Assembly (NCBI GenBank): GCA_039933175.1
Contig: JBDTOR010000055.1
Coordinates: 1 to 14,318, forward strand
Reading direction: 5' to 3'
DNA length: 14,318 nt
Source of the DNA: Hyphomicrobium_A sp039933175
GTDB taxonomy: Bacteria; Pseudomonadota; Alphaproteobacteria; Rhizobiales; Hyphomicrobiaceae
In this document: positions 7,015 to 14,318 of the stretch, one piece after another
Layout: every line of letters begins with the position of its first letter
How positions within the stretch are numbered: the first letter of the stretch is position 1
Made by a program: the position numbers and the translations under genes
The notes under the pieces: generated by a model
Seen by the model: only the letters and a program-made list of their open reading frames with translations
Told to the model about the DNA's origin: nothing
Database searches by the model: none

Positions 7015-7689
7015 TCACACGACGCCCCGGATCAAGATCACGGCGAGCCGCCGCGGTCCGTGCGCGCCCATGACGATCTTGCCGCCGATGTCGCCCGTGC
7101 GCGACGCCCCGGTGACCAAGTTGAGCGTGCGCGGCATGGCGCCGTCGAATGCGGCCCGCACCAACGCGCACGCCGCCTCGTAGCTGCCGACGATCGTGTC
7201 GGCGCGGAGCACCACAATGTGCGTGTCCGGCACGAAGCCGAGCGTCACCGGATTGTCGGCACCGGACGCCAGCGCCAGCGTGCCTGTCTCAGCGACGCCG
7301 GCAACGGCGCGTGAAAGGCCCACCGGGTCGCCGTCCCGTGCTGCGCCAATGTCGACGACGAGGTGCGGGCTCGCCGACCAGGGCAACGCTACAAGGAGCG
7401 GGTCGCTTCCGTGACGCAGTCGGCAGGCCAATCCCAACCCCAACAGATACCCCTCAATTGCTGGAGGAATATCGGCAGGTGACCCCACTTCGATCAGATC
7501 GACGCCGAGGCCGCTCTGAATGGCGACAAATTGGTGGACGAGTTCTTCCGCCGGCCGCCGGGCGCGCGCGGGTAGCGGATGCTCGGGCGGCCGGGCCAGG
7601 CGGTCAACCGTGCTCGCTGTGCGCGCGCTCCGAGGGGCGTCATGGTCGAGCGCCGCGCGGATGCGGCCGAGGACCTGCTCACTGCTCAT
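7015..7689 (-). CDS. lutC: LutC/YkgG (LUD domain) subunit of the L-lactate oxidation complex
   Basis: 224 residues. LutC belongs to the LUD (DUF162) family and is needed, with LutA and LutB, for growth on L-lactate in Bacillus; the homologous LldG acts in Shewanella. Its exact chemical role in the complex is not established. Visible family motifs are GVAETGTLAL (131-140), a PDTHIVVL strand (154-161), TGASRTGDI (193-201) and GAHGPRRL (208-215). The N-terminal 50 residues are variable, as is usual. The start ATG overlaps the lutB stop codon as ATGA (7686-7689), with GAGGTGG just upstream on the minus strand, so translation is probably coupled to lutB. It is the last gene of the cytochrome c-lutA-lutB-lutC operon. 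Confidence 0.92.
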   Translation of the reverse strand: MSSEQVLGRIRAALDHDAPRSARTASTVDRLARPPEHPLPARARRPAEELVHQFVAIQSGLGVDLIEVGSPADIPPAIEGYLLGLGLACRLRHGSDPLLVALPWSASPHLVVDIGAARDGDPVGLSRAVAGVAETGTLALASGADNPVTLGFVPDTHIVVLRADTIVGSYEAACALVRAAFDGAMPRTLNLVTGASRTGDIGGKIVMGAHGPRRLAVILIRGVV

Positions 7690-9107
7690 GGCGCCACCTC
7701 GCGTTTACGCCGGGCGTAGAGATCCTGGAACGTCCGGCCCTGCGGTGCCGGCAAGTCGCGATGGCGCGTCCACCGCTCGGCAAACGGCAGTGCCGCGAAC
7801 TTGCCGCGCGCGCGCCCGAGCCGCCCAAGCGTCGCCGCAGCAATTGCCGCCACCGGACGATAGGCACGGGGGCGCTCGGCCAGCCACGCCCAGGCGCGCA
7901 GCAGTGCCCGAGACCGCCTCGACCCCGGCATATCAATTGCCATTTCGCGCCAATGCCGCATTAGCGAAACGAGTGGAATCTCGACGGGGCACACCTCCTC
8001 GCAGCGGCCGCAAAAGGTGGAGGCCTGGGCCAGGTGCCCGGCCTGCGCGGTACCCGCCAGCGCCGGCGCCAGCACCGCGCCGATGGGGCCGGGATACACC
8101 GAGCCGTAGGCATGTCCGCCGATGGCGCAGTAGACCGGGCAGTGGTTCATGCAGGCGCCGCAGCGAATGCAACGCAGTACCGGCCGCAGTTTCGAGCGCA
8201 GCAGGTCGGCGCGGCCGTTGTCGACGATGACGACATGGCAAGCCTCGGGGCCGTCGATATCGCCGGCGCGACGCGGACCCGTCACCAGTGTCGTGTAGGC
8301 GGTGAACTCCTGCCCCGTCGCCGACCTCGCCAGCAGACGCAGCAGCGGCCACGCATCGTTCAGCGTCGGCACCACCTTGTCGATCGACGCCAGAACGATG
8401 TGCACCTTGGGCAGCGACATCGTCAGGTCGGCATTGCCCTCGTTAGTGACGACGATGGCCGACCCTGTCTCGGCGACAAGAAAGTTGGCGCCGGTGATGC
8501 CGACTTCGGCAGTTAGAAACTTCTCGCGCAGCACGCCGCGCGCTTCCCCGACCAGCGCCTCGGCAGCGGAAAGATCGCGCGCCGCGTCAAGGTGAGCATG
8601 GCGGCGGCGAAAATCGTCAGCGACGTCGCCGGCGCGCAAATGGATAGCCGGCGCGATGATGTGGCTCGGCGTCTCGCCGCGGATCTGGATGATGTATTCG
8701 CCCAGATCGGTCTCGACCACGTCGAGCGCGGCGGCCTCCAAGCGCGCCCGCAGGCCGATCTCCTCGGAGACCATCGACTTGCTCTTGGTGACGACACGGG
8801 CCCCCGCCTCACGGCAGATGTCGAGGATGATGTCGCAGGCTTCTGCCCCGGTCGCCGCCCAATGCACGCGCGCGCCGGCGCGCTCGGCGTTGCGCTCGAA
8901 CGCTTCGAGGTAGAGATCGAGGTGCGCCAGCGTGTGATCGCGGATGTCGCGGCCGGTGCGCCGCAAAGCCTCGAACTCCGGCAGCGCCGCCTTGACCCGG
9001 GCGCGGCCGGCGACGAACCCGGCAGGAACGTCGGCGAGCGCCGCCTGCAGCGATGGGTTGGCGAGCGCCGCGGCGATGCCGGCTTCGAAGGCGGCGGCCG
9101 GTTTCAT
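7686..9107 (-). CDS. lutB: LutB iron-sulfur subunit of the L-lactate oxidation complex
   Basis: 473 residues. The frame is open 84 codons further upstream, inside lutA, but the ATG at 9107 is chosen. It overlaps the lutA stop as ATGA (9104-9107), has a G-rich ribosome site (GGGGGGC), and begins with normal LutB sequence. Residues about 60-300 form a LUD-type domain (TKSKSMVSEE 107-116; VGITGANFLVAETGS 202-216; LPKVHIVLASIDKVVPT 232-248). Two [4Fe-4S] ligand sets follow: C313-x2-C316-x2-C319-x3-C323-P and C366-x2-C369-x3-C373-P, with GGHAYGSVYPGPIGA between them. A C-terminal LutB_C-type region follows. The protein is cytosolic or peripheral to the membrane and should pass electrons from lactate towards the respiratory chain. 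No ligand is missing. Confidence 0.94.
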   Translation of the reverse strand: MKPAAAFEAGIAAALANPSLQAALADVPAGFVAGRARVKAALPEFEALRRTGRDIRDHTLAHLDLYLEAFERNAERAGARVHWAATGAEACDIILDICREAGARVVTKSKSMVSEEIGLRARLEAAALDVVETDLGEYIIQIRGETPSHIIAPAIHLRAGDVADDFRRRHAHLDAARDLSAAEALVGEARGVLREKFLTAEVGITGANFLVAETGSAIVVTNEGNADLTMSLPKVHIVLASIDKVVPTLNDAWPLLRLLARSATGQEFTAYTTLVTGPRRAGDIDGPEACHVVIVDNGRADLLRSKLRPVLRCIRCGACMNHCPVYCAIGGHAYGSVYPGPIGAVLAPALAGTAQAGHLAQASTFCGRCEEVCPVEIPLVSLMRHWREMAIDMPGSRRSRALLRAWAWLAERPRAYRPVAAIAAATLGRLGRARGKFAALPFAERWTRHRDLPAPQGRTFQDLYARRKREVAP

Positions 9108-9892
9108 GACGCGCCCCCCGATGCCGGTCGCGCAATAGGCGGCGCGCTCATCTCGCCGGCGAGCACTTCGGCGACATGCCGGCAGCCGACCGGCGATCCC
9201 TGGCGCGACAGTTTTCCGGCAACGTTGAGCAGGCAGCCGAGCTCGCCCGCCAGCAGCAGCTCCGGTGCCGCCGCCTCGACGTTCGCCGACTTGGCCGTCA
9301 CCATCGCGTTGGAGATGTCGGGGAACTTCACTGCGAACAATCCGCCAAAGCCGCAGCACACGTCAGTGCCGGCCATCTCGATCAGCTCCAGGCCGGCAAC
9401 GGCGGCGAGCAGCCGGCGCGGCTGCTGCTTGATCTTGAGTTCGCGCAGACCTGAGCAACCGTCGTGATAGGTGACACGGCCCGCGAAGGCGCCGGGCACC
9501 TCCGACATGCCGCGCACGTCGACGAGAAACGCCACGAGCTCGTGCACGCGCTCGGCAAACGCACGGGCGCGGGCCTCGGCGTCTGCGTCGCCGGCCATGA
9601 GGCGCGGATAGTGCAGCTTGAGCATCGCGGCGCACGAGCCCGACGGCGCGACGACGTAGTCGAGCCCTTCGAAGGCCGCGATCGTGGTCTTGGCGATCGC
9701 CTTGGCGCTCGCCTGATCGCCGCTATTGTAGGCCGGCTGGCCGCAGCAGGTTTGCGCCCGCGGCACGATCACCTCGCAGCCTGCGGCCTCCAGCAGCCGC
9801 ACGGCGGCAAAGCCCACCGACGGCCGCATCAGATCGATGAGGCATGTCACGAAGAGCCCGACGCGCGGGCGCCTTGCATAGCCTTCGGTCAT
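9104..9892 (-). CDS. lutA: LutA (CCG-domain) subunit of the L-lactate oxidation complex
   Basis: 262 residues, close to the usual 240-260. It carries two cysteine-rich CCG domains, as in heterodisulfide reductase B, GlpC and GlcF. The first has Q-T-C49-C50-G-Q-P with the later SGSC (84-87); the second has HDGCSG (143-148), C179-C180-G-F-G-G, and the family-typical LGC (218-220) near the end. These Cys are expected to bind an iron-sulfur cluster. LutA acts with LutB and LutC to oxidise L-lactate to pyruvate. The ATG at 9892 lies 27 bases after the cytochrome c stop; no strong ribosome site is seen, though the start fits the family. The lutA stop overlaps the lutB start by 4 bases. GlcF of the glycolate oxidase also has CCG domains, but the smaller size and the adjacent lutB and lutC settle the call. 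Confidence 0.93.
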   Translation of the reverse strand: MTEGYARRPRVGLFVTCLIDLMRPSVGFAAVRLLEAAGCEVIVPRAQTCCGQPAYNSGDQASAKAIAKTTIAAFEGLDYVVAPSGSCAAMLKLHYPRLMAGDADAEARARAFAERVHELVAFLVDVRGMSEVPGAFAGRVTYHDGCSGLRELKIKQQPRRLLAAVAGLELIEMAGTDVCCGFGGLFAVKFPDISNAMVTAKSANVEAAAPELLLAGELGCLLNVAGKLSRQGSPVGCRHVAEVLAGEMSAPPIARPASGGAS

Positions 9893-9919
9893 CGTGGTCA
9901 GCCCGTTTGAGGCGATGAG

Positions 9920-10297
9920 CTACTTGTGCAGCTTGAGGAAGGCGACGAGGTCTCGCAGATCGGTCGGGTTCTTGATGCCCGGGAAGGCCATCACGTTGTT
10001 GGGTATCGCCACATCAGGCGACTCCAGGAATTTGGTCAGCTCCGGCTCCGTCCACGTCAATCCGCGACCGGCGGCCTCCTGCATGGCATCCGAATAGTTG
10101 AACCCGGGCACGCTCGCCGCCTTCTTGCCGACGATGCCGGTCAAGACCGGGCCGGCCTTATTCTGCGCCGCCGGACCTATCGCGTGGCATGCGCGGCAGC
10201 GCTTGAATACGGCTTCACCTTTGGAGGCGTCCTGCGCCCCGACCGGCGAGGCGGCAAGAAGGACAGCCACGATCGCGAGACTTCCCCTGCTCGGCAT
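9920..10297 (-). CDS. periplasmic class I cytochrome c, first gene of the lut operon
   Basis: 125 residues. A longer in-frame start exists at 10387, but the ATG at 10297 has a near-perfect ribosome site (GGGAGGAAG on the minus strand) and opens into a signal peptide ending P-V-G-A-Q (about 1-21). The mature protein is about 104 residues. It carries one heme-binding motif, C34-R-A-C-H38, and an axial Met at 103 in NNVMAFPGI, with a closing LVAFLKLHK helix. This is the cytochrome c2 / mitochondrial-like fold, a soluble one-electron carrier in the periplasm. Its stop is 27 bases from lutA, and all four genes share a strand, so it is almost surely in the same operon. It may carry electrons released by lactate or glycolate oxidation to a terminal oxidase; this is inference, as LutABC faces the cytosol and a membrane step would lie between. 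Confidence 0.93.
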   Translation of the reverse strand: MPSRGSLAIVAVLLAASPVGAQDASKGEAVFKRCRACHAIGPAAQNKAGPVLTGIVGKKAASVPGFNYSDAMQEAAGRGLTWTEPELTKFLESPDVAIPNNVMAFPGIKNPTDLRDLVAFLKLHK

Positions 10298-10381
10298 TGT
10301 TCTTCCTCCCTCGGCTCCCGCCACCTCAGCAAATGCCGGAGCGGTGATCAAGCGAGGAAGGGGGGCGAAGCGCCGTTCAGG

Positions 10382-10393
10382 TCGCATTTGCGA
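10382..10393. promoter_or_regulatory. short inverted repeat upstream of the cytochrome c-lut operon
   Basis: Arms tcgca (10382-10386) and tgcga (10389-10393) flank two bases, in the 114-base gap between the lysR stop and the cytochrome c start. It sits about 85 bases before the operon's first codon, a reasonable place for an operator, and is followed by the short palindromes cgatcg and aacgtt. It is small and could occur by chance; no -35/-10 pair was recognised with confidence. Confidence 0.25.
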
Positions 10394-10411
10394 TCGAACG
10401 TTGCACGCGGC

Positions 10412-11404
10412 TCAGCGGGTCGCCACGGCCGATCCGGCGCCTTTGGCCATCCGCCGTGGCATCGGCCGCGAGGCCAGCCGGCCCTCGGACACCCGGGCAA
10501 TATCCAGATCTTTGTCCCAATAGGGGTGCGGGCCGTAGAGGTCGGCGAGGAATTCGATCAGCACGTTGACCTTGGCCGGCATGAACTCGCGGCTGGGGTA
10601 CACCGCGTGCACGGCGGCGTTCGATGCCCCACGAAATTGCGGCAGCACGACGCTCAAGGTGCCGCTGCGCAGCGCCGCGCCGATGTCCCAGGTCGACAGC
10701 AGTCCGACGCCGACGCCCGACTTCACGAGCTCGCGGATGAACTCACCCGAATCTGAGCGCACGTTGCCTTGCGGGGTGACTTGTATCTCCCCATCGGGTC
10801 CTTCGAGCTTCCACGCATCGACCGTGTCGGCCGCAAGGCAGTTGTGACTTTCGAGGTCCGTCAAGCTTGTTGGCATGCCGTGCTTGGTCAGATACGACGG
10901 TGCCGCGCAGAGGACACGCGTGTCGGGCGCGATGCGACGCGCGACGAGCGAGGAATCTTCTAGCTCGCCGATGCGAATAGCAAGGTCGAAGCCTTCGCGG
11001 ATGATGTCGACGAACGTATCGGCGATGTGCACGTCGAGCTGGATCTCGGGATAACGCGCCAGAAAATCATCGATGTAGGGGGCGATGTGCAGGCGGCTGA
11101 AGGCGGTCGGCATCGTGACCTTCAGCAAGCCGCGCGGCTTGGTGTTGCGGCGGCTGACGAAGTCCTCGGCTTCCTCGCAGAGGCTCAGGATATCGACAAC
11201 GCGCTTGAAGTAGCCGGCGCCCGTTTCGGTCAAGGTCAGGTGTCGCGTGGTGCGCTGGAAAAGCCGGGCCCCGAGGCGCTCCTCGAGCTGGCTGATGCGC
11301 TTTGACACTACGGCGGGCGAAAGGCCCATCTCACGGCCGGCAGCCGACATGTTGCCGGTGCGGGCGACGCGTGCGAATATGTCCAGATCACTTATGGCAG
11401 TCAC
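10412..11404 (-). CDS. LysR-family transcriptional regulator
   Basis: 330 residues from the GTG at 11404. This start is preferred over the ATG at 11437 because GGGGGA lies just upstream and the protein then begins where LysR proteins normally do. A winged helix-turn-helix is visible at about residues 1-60 (FARVARTGNMSAAGREMGLS, then VVSKRISQLEERLGARLF). A periplasmic-binding-protein-like effector domain follows (about 90-290; LLKVTMPTAF, LDVHIAD, FDLAIRIGEL, GVGVGLLSTW). The sequence resembles the group that includes CrgA and DmlR. The C-terminus runs about 35 residues past the usual end, with a basic low-complexity tail. It is transcribed away from glcD and lies just upstream of the cytochrome c-lut operon on the same strand, so it is well placed to control one or both, perhaps in response to a 2-hydroxyacid. 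The effector is not inferable. The better-known regulators of glc and lut operons are GntR-type, so LysR is a different choice. Confidence 0.92.
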   Translation of the reverse strand: MTAISDLDIFARVARTGNMSAAGREMGLSPAVVSKRISQLEERLGARLFQRTTRHLTLTETGAGYFKRVVDILSLCEEAEDFVSRRNTKPRGLLKVTMPTAFSRLHIAPYIDDFLARYPEIQLDVHIADTFVDIIREGFDLAIRIGELEDSSLVARRIAPDTRVLCAAPSYLTKHGMPTSLTDLESHNCLAADTVDAWKLEGPDGEIQVTPQGNVRSDSGEFIRELVKSGVGVGLLSTWDIGAALRSGTLSVVLPQFRGASNAAVHAVYPSREFMPAKVNVLIEFLADLYGPHPYWDKDLDIARVSEGRLASRPMPRRMAKGAGSAVATR

Positions 11405-11619
11405 GTGTCCCCCGTTGGGAAGGAGTGCCCAGTTCATCGCGCAGTGAAGGCGGGGTAACCGGGTAAAATCCGACGAGCGGCGACAATAAGGTATCGGCGT
11501 AAAATCCGAAAAGCTGTACTCTCGTACGACCCTTTCACTATGCCAGCAAGCGGATGCACCGCGATACTCAAATCTAGAACCCGCCGCAGTCGCCCCAGGC
11601 TGCCGAGCCGGAGACCTGA
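11405..11619. promoter_or_regulatory. divergent lysR-glcD control region with an 11-base direct repeat
   Basis: This 215-base gap must hold the promoters of both the LysR gene and glcDE. It contains two exact copies of gtaaaatccga (11463-11473 and 11499-11509), starting 36 bases apart, in the most AT-rich part of the gap. A palindrome, tcgtacga, lies at 11522-11529. Spacing near three or four helical turns would place the copies on the same DNA face, as for sites bound by a LysR tetramer. A clear sigma-70 -35/-10 pair was not recognised. Confidence 0.45.
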
Positions 11620-13083
11620 ATGACGCTGTCGAGGATGCCGGAGCCCGATCGGGCAGTGCTCGACCGGAGCGGCGCCATCATCAAGGATCTCGAGACGCTG
11701 ATCGGTCTCGAAGGCGTGATCTCCGAGGAGGAAGGTCGGCGCGCGTTCGAGGCTGACGCGCTGACCGCCTATCGGCAGATTCCGCTGGCCGTGGTGCTGC
11801 CGCGGACGACCGAGGACGTGTCGCGGGTTCTTAAGTACTGCCACCAGAACCAATTGAAGGTGGTGCCGCGCGGTGCCGGCACGTCCCTGTGCGGCGGCGC
11901 CCTGCCGACGGCCGACTGCATCGTGATCGGCACCTCGCGCATGAACCGCGTGATCGAAACCGACTTCGTCAACCGCACCATCACGGTCGAGACCGGCATC
12001 ACCAATCTCGCCATCACCGATGCCGTGTCGGCCGAAGGCTTCTTCTACGCGCCGGATCCCTCGAGCCAGCTGGCCTGCACCGTCGGCGGCAACCTGGCGA
12101 TGAACTCCGGCGGCGCCCACTGCCTCAAATACGGCGTGACGACCAACAACGTGCTGGGCCTCAAGATCGTGCTGATGGACGGCGAGATCGTCGAGATCGG
12201 CGGCCCGTACCTCGACGCGGAGGGCTACGACTTCCTGGCCCTCATCGTCGGCTCCGAGGGGCAGTTCGGCATCATCACCGAAGCCACGCTGAAAATCCTG
12301 CCGAGGGCGCAGACCGCGCGCCCGGTGCTGCTCGGCTTCGATTCATGCGAGGCGGCCGGCCAGTGCGTCGCCGCCATCATCGGGTCGGGCATCATCCCCG
12401 TCGCCATCGAGTACATGGACAAGCCGGCGATCGCCGTTTGCGAGGCCTACGCCAAGGCCGGCTATCCGCTCGACGTCGAAGCGCTGCTCATCGTCGAGGT
12501 CGAAGGCTTCGAGGAAGAGATCGCCGGCCTGTTGCGCGACATCGTCGAAATCGCCCGCTCCTACGATCCGAAGGTCGTCGAGGTGAGCACCTCGGCCGAG
12601 CACAGCGCGCGCATCTGGAAGGGCCGCAAGGCCGCGTTCGGCGCCATGGGCCGCATCTCCGACTACTACTGCATGGATGGCACCATCCCGCTCGGGCAGC
12701 TGCCCGCGGTGCTGGGCCAGATCGCGCAGATCTGCGCCGCGCACCACCTCAAGGTGGCCAACGTGTTCCACGCCGGCGACGGCAACTTGCATCCGCTCAT
12801 CCTTTACAATGCCAACGACGCCGACGAGGCCTACCGCGCCGAGCTGGCCGGTGCCGAAATCCTGAAACTGTGCGTTGCGGTTGGCGGCTGCCTGACCGGC
12901 GAGCACGGCGTCGGCATCGAGAAGCGCGACCTGATGGAAATCCAGTTCTCACCTTCCGACCTTGCCGTACAGATGCGGATAAAGAGCGTGTTCGACCCGC
13001 ATTGGCTTTTGAACGCGGGTAAGGTCTTCCCGCTGAGTGCGCTCGAAGTCGCCGAGCGTTCCGTCGCGGATCAGGCGGCCTGA
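11620..13083 (+). CDS. glcD: FAD-linked glycolate/D-lactate oxidase subunit GlcD
   Basis: 487 residues, near the usual GlcD length. GlcD is the FAD-binding catalytic subunit of the glycolate oxidase complex GlcDEF, which oxidises glycolate to glyoxylate and often D-lactate to pyruvate at the inner membrane. The N-terminal FAD_binding_4 (PCMH) domain shows VPRGAGTSLCGGALP (82-96), PDPSSQLACTVGGNLAMNSG (145-164) and GSEGQFGIITEATLKILP (211-228). The C-terminal FAD-oxidase domain shows VFHAGDGNLHPLI (382-394), with the active-site His residues, and GGCLTGEHGVGIEKR (422-436). The ATG has GGAGA 5 bases upstream (11610-11614). It is followed 10 bases later by glcE. D-lactate dehydrogenase is an alternative substrate reading, but the glcE neighbour favours GlcDEF. 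Confidence 0.95.
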   Translation: MTLSRMPEPDRAVLDRSGAIIKDLETLIGLEGVISEEEGRRAFEADALTAYRQIPLAVVLPRTTEDVSRVLKYCHQNQLKVVPRGAGTSLCGGALPTADCIVIGTSRMNRVIETDFVNRTITVETGITNLAITDAVSAEGFFYAPDPSSQLACTVGGNLAMNSGGAHCLKYGVTTNNVLGLKIVLMDGEIVEIGGPYLDAEGYDFLALIVGSEGQFGIITEATLKILPRAQTARPVLLGFDSCEAAGQCVAAIIGSGIIPVAIEYMDKPAIAVCEAYAKAGYPLDVEALLIVEVEGFEEEIAGLLRDIVEIARSYDPKVVEVSTSAEHSARIWKGRKAAFGAMGRISDYYCMDGTIPLGQLPAVLGQIAQICAAHHLKVANVFHAGDGNLHPLILYNANDADEAYRAELAGAEILKLCVAVGGCLTGEHGVGIEKRDLMEIQFSPSDLAVQMRIKSVFDPHWLLNAGKVFPLSALEVAERSVADQAA

Positions 13084-13093
13084 GGAGACGCAA

Positions 13094-14314
13094 TTGAGCG
13101 ATGTGCAGCGCCCCGGCGCCGACTGGGAGCTTCAGTTCGTCATCGCCGGATGCGCGGAGAGGCGCCTGCCGATCGAGATCGTCGGCTCGGGCTCCAAGCG
13201 CGCCATCGGCCGGCCAGTCGACGGCACGGTGACCATCACCACCGCCTCCCTGCGCGGCATCTCGCTATACGAGCCGACCGAGCTCGTCATGTCGGCGCGC
13301 GCCGGCACGCCGCTGTCGCAGGTCGAAGCCGAGCTCGCCGCCCGCGGGCAGATGCTGCCCTTCGAGCCGATCGACCTCGCCCCCGCCACCGGCGGCCCGC
13401 AGGGCACGCAGACCATCGGGGCGGTGTTTGCGACCAACATGTCGGGCGCCCGGCGCGTCCAGTACGGAGCCGCGCGCGACCACCTGCTAGGCGTCAAAGG
13501 CGTCAACGGCCGCGCCGAGCTGTTCAAGGCCGGCGGCCGCGTCATGAAGAACGTCACCGGCTATGACATCTCGCGTGGCCTCGCCGGCAGCTGGGGCACG
13601 CTGGCGGTGATGACCGAGGTGACGTTCAAGGTCATCCCCTGGCCAGAGACCGCGGCGACCGTGATTTTTCTTGGGCTGCCGGACAATCTGGCGATCGAGC
13701 TGCTGTCCGCAGCCATGGCGCAATCCGTCGAGGTGTCGGGCGCGGTGCACCTACAGGCGCCGGTCGCCGCGCGGCTCAACCACCCCGGCCTCAGGTCGAT
13801 GAACAAATCGGTCACGGCGCTGCGGCTGGAAAACTTCGCCAGCGCCGTCGCCGGCCGCAAACAGCGGCTCAAGGAGGCGCTCAAGGTTTACGGCAAGGCG
13901 CTGGAGCTCGACCACCGGGAGACGCTGGATTTCTGGGGCGAGCTGCGCCGCCTTTCGGTGATGCCGAACCGGCAGACGCTGCTGTGGCGCATCTCCGCCA
14001 AGCCGACGACGGCGCCCAAGCTGGTCGCCGCCATTAAGCGCTACATGCCGGCCGAGGCCTTCTACGATTGGGCCGGCGGCCTCATCTGGCTCGAGGTGCC
14101 GGCCACGGCCGACGCCGGCACCGCCGAGATCCGCCGCGTCACCGCCATTCACGGCGGCCATGCCATGCTGATCCGCGCCGAGCCCAACGTGCGCGCCGCG
14201 GTCGAGGTGTTCCAGCCGCTCAGCCCACCTGTGGAGCGTCTGACCCGCGGCCTCAAAGCTGCCTTCGATCCGGCGGGGATACTCAATCCCGGCCGGATGT
14301 ACGCCAATTTGTGA
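13094..14314 (+). CDS. glcE: glycolate oxidase FAD-binding subunit GlcE (TTG start)
   Basis: 406 residues from a TTG at 13094. The frame is open back into glcD (to 13037), but those codons overlap the glcD end and give no family-like sequence. The TTG has GGAGA (13084-13088) 5 bases upstream and lies 10 bases after the glcD stop. GlcE is the second flavin-binding-type subunit of glycolate oxidase. Visible motifs are EIVGSGSK (28-35), SARAGTPLSQVEAEL (67-81), MLPFEPID (87-94), TIGAVFATNMSGARR (107-121), GRVMKNVTGYDI (148-159) with the conserved Lys-Asn-Val-Thr-Gly-Tyr-Asp, and DPAGILNPGRMY (392-403). The protein is complete at TGA 14312-14314. Four bases remain in the window; glcF, the iron-sulfur CCG-domain subunit, would be expected immediately downstream but cannot be seen. 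Confidence 0.94.
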   Translation: MSDVQRPGADWELQFVIAGCAERRLPIEIVGSGSKRAIGRPVDGTVTITTASLRGISLYEPTELVMSARAGTPLSQVEAELAARGQMLPFEPIDLAPATGGPQGTQTIGAVFATNMSGARRVQYGAARDHLLGVKGVNGRAELFKAGGRVMKNVTGYDISRGLAGSWGTLAVMTEVTFKVIPWPETAATVIFLGLPDNLAIELLSAAMAQSVEVSGAVHLQAPVAARLNHPGLRSMNKSVTALRLENFASAVAGRKQRLKEALKVYGKALELDHRETLDFWGELRRLSVMPNRQTLLWRISAKPTTAPKLVAAIKRYMPAEAFYDWAGGLIWLEVPATADAGTAEIRRVTAIHGGHAMLIRAEPNVRAAVEVFQPLSPPVERLTRGLKAAFDPAGILNPGRMYANL

Positions 14315-14318
14315 GGGC

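Noticed and set aside
7520..8230. Plus-strand open frames opposite lutB and lutC (for example 236 codons at 7520-8230).
   Set aside because: They are Arg/Ala/Pro-rich antisense shadows of lutC and lutB, without ribosome sites or recognisable domains.
9108..9359. Upstream extension of lutB to 9359 (557 residues).
   Set aside because: The extension lies inside lutA, is Arg/Gly-rich and not LutB-like; the ATGA overlap start at 9107 fits the family.
10298..10387. Longer start for the cytochrome c at 10387.
   Set aside because: It would bury the signal peptide behind 30 residues, while 10297 has a near-ideal ribosome site.
11889..13022. 377-codon plus-strand open frame inside glcD.
   Set aside because: It is Arg/His-rich with no family-like sequence; it is a shadow of the GC-rich third positions of glcD, which is fully supported in another frame.
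1..14318. Search for tRNA/rRNA genes, CRISPR arrays, transposases, integrases, defence systems or prophage genes.
   Set aside because: None was recognised on either strand by reading; all large frames are accounted for by chromosomal housekeeping, transport or catabolic genes.

Overview
The window looks like ordinary chromosomal DNA of an alphaproteobacterium, most likely of the order Hyphomicrobiales (Rhizobiales). The base composition is high-GC throughout, with GC-rich third codon positions that open long shadow frames. GshA is of the plant/alphaproteobacterial type, next to rsmE. Other family-level features fit: class I cytochrome c, LutABC, GlcDE. No mobile element, tRNA, rRNA, CRISPR array or phage gene was seen. 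The genus cannot be fixed from the sequence alone.

Left part (1-4498): the C-terminal part of a TetR-type regulator, cut by the window edge, converges on a YdjM-family (DUF457) inner-membrane metal-dependent hydrolase. That gene diverges from a rightward run: a cation diffusion facilitator, a secreted CapA-like metallophosphatase-fold protein, and rsmE, the 16S rRNA m3U1498 methyltransferase.

Middle part (4499-7011): a small exported two-cysteine protein lies on the minus strand. A 365-base gene-free stretch follows, carrying a strong GC-rich hairpin that may be a dispersed repeat. Then comes gshA (glutamate-cysteine ligase, first step of glutathione synthesis). After it is a 74-residue membrane-anchored or exported protein whose six cysteines are spaced in mirror symmetry.

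Right part (7015-14318): a 2-hydroxyacid (lactate/glycolate) oxidation locus. On the minus strand a tight operon runs cytochrome c - lutA - lutB - lutC, with ATGA overlaps at both lut junctions. Upstream of it, on the same strand, is a LysR-type regulator. That regulator is divergent from glcD-glcE, and glcF would be expected just beyond the right edge. My reading is that LutABC oxidises L-lactate and GlcDE(F) oxidises glycolate or D-lactate. The LysR protein is placed to control one or both, and the cytochrome c is a plausible electron carrier. The functional linkage is inference; the gene families and their arrangement are read directly.

Nothing in the window is a clearly new system. The best leads are the mirror-symmetric cysteine protein, the CxxC motif and missing plant redox cysteines in GshA, the cytochrome c built into the lut operon, and the hairpin element at 5182-5214.
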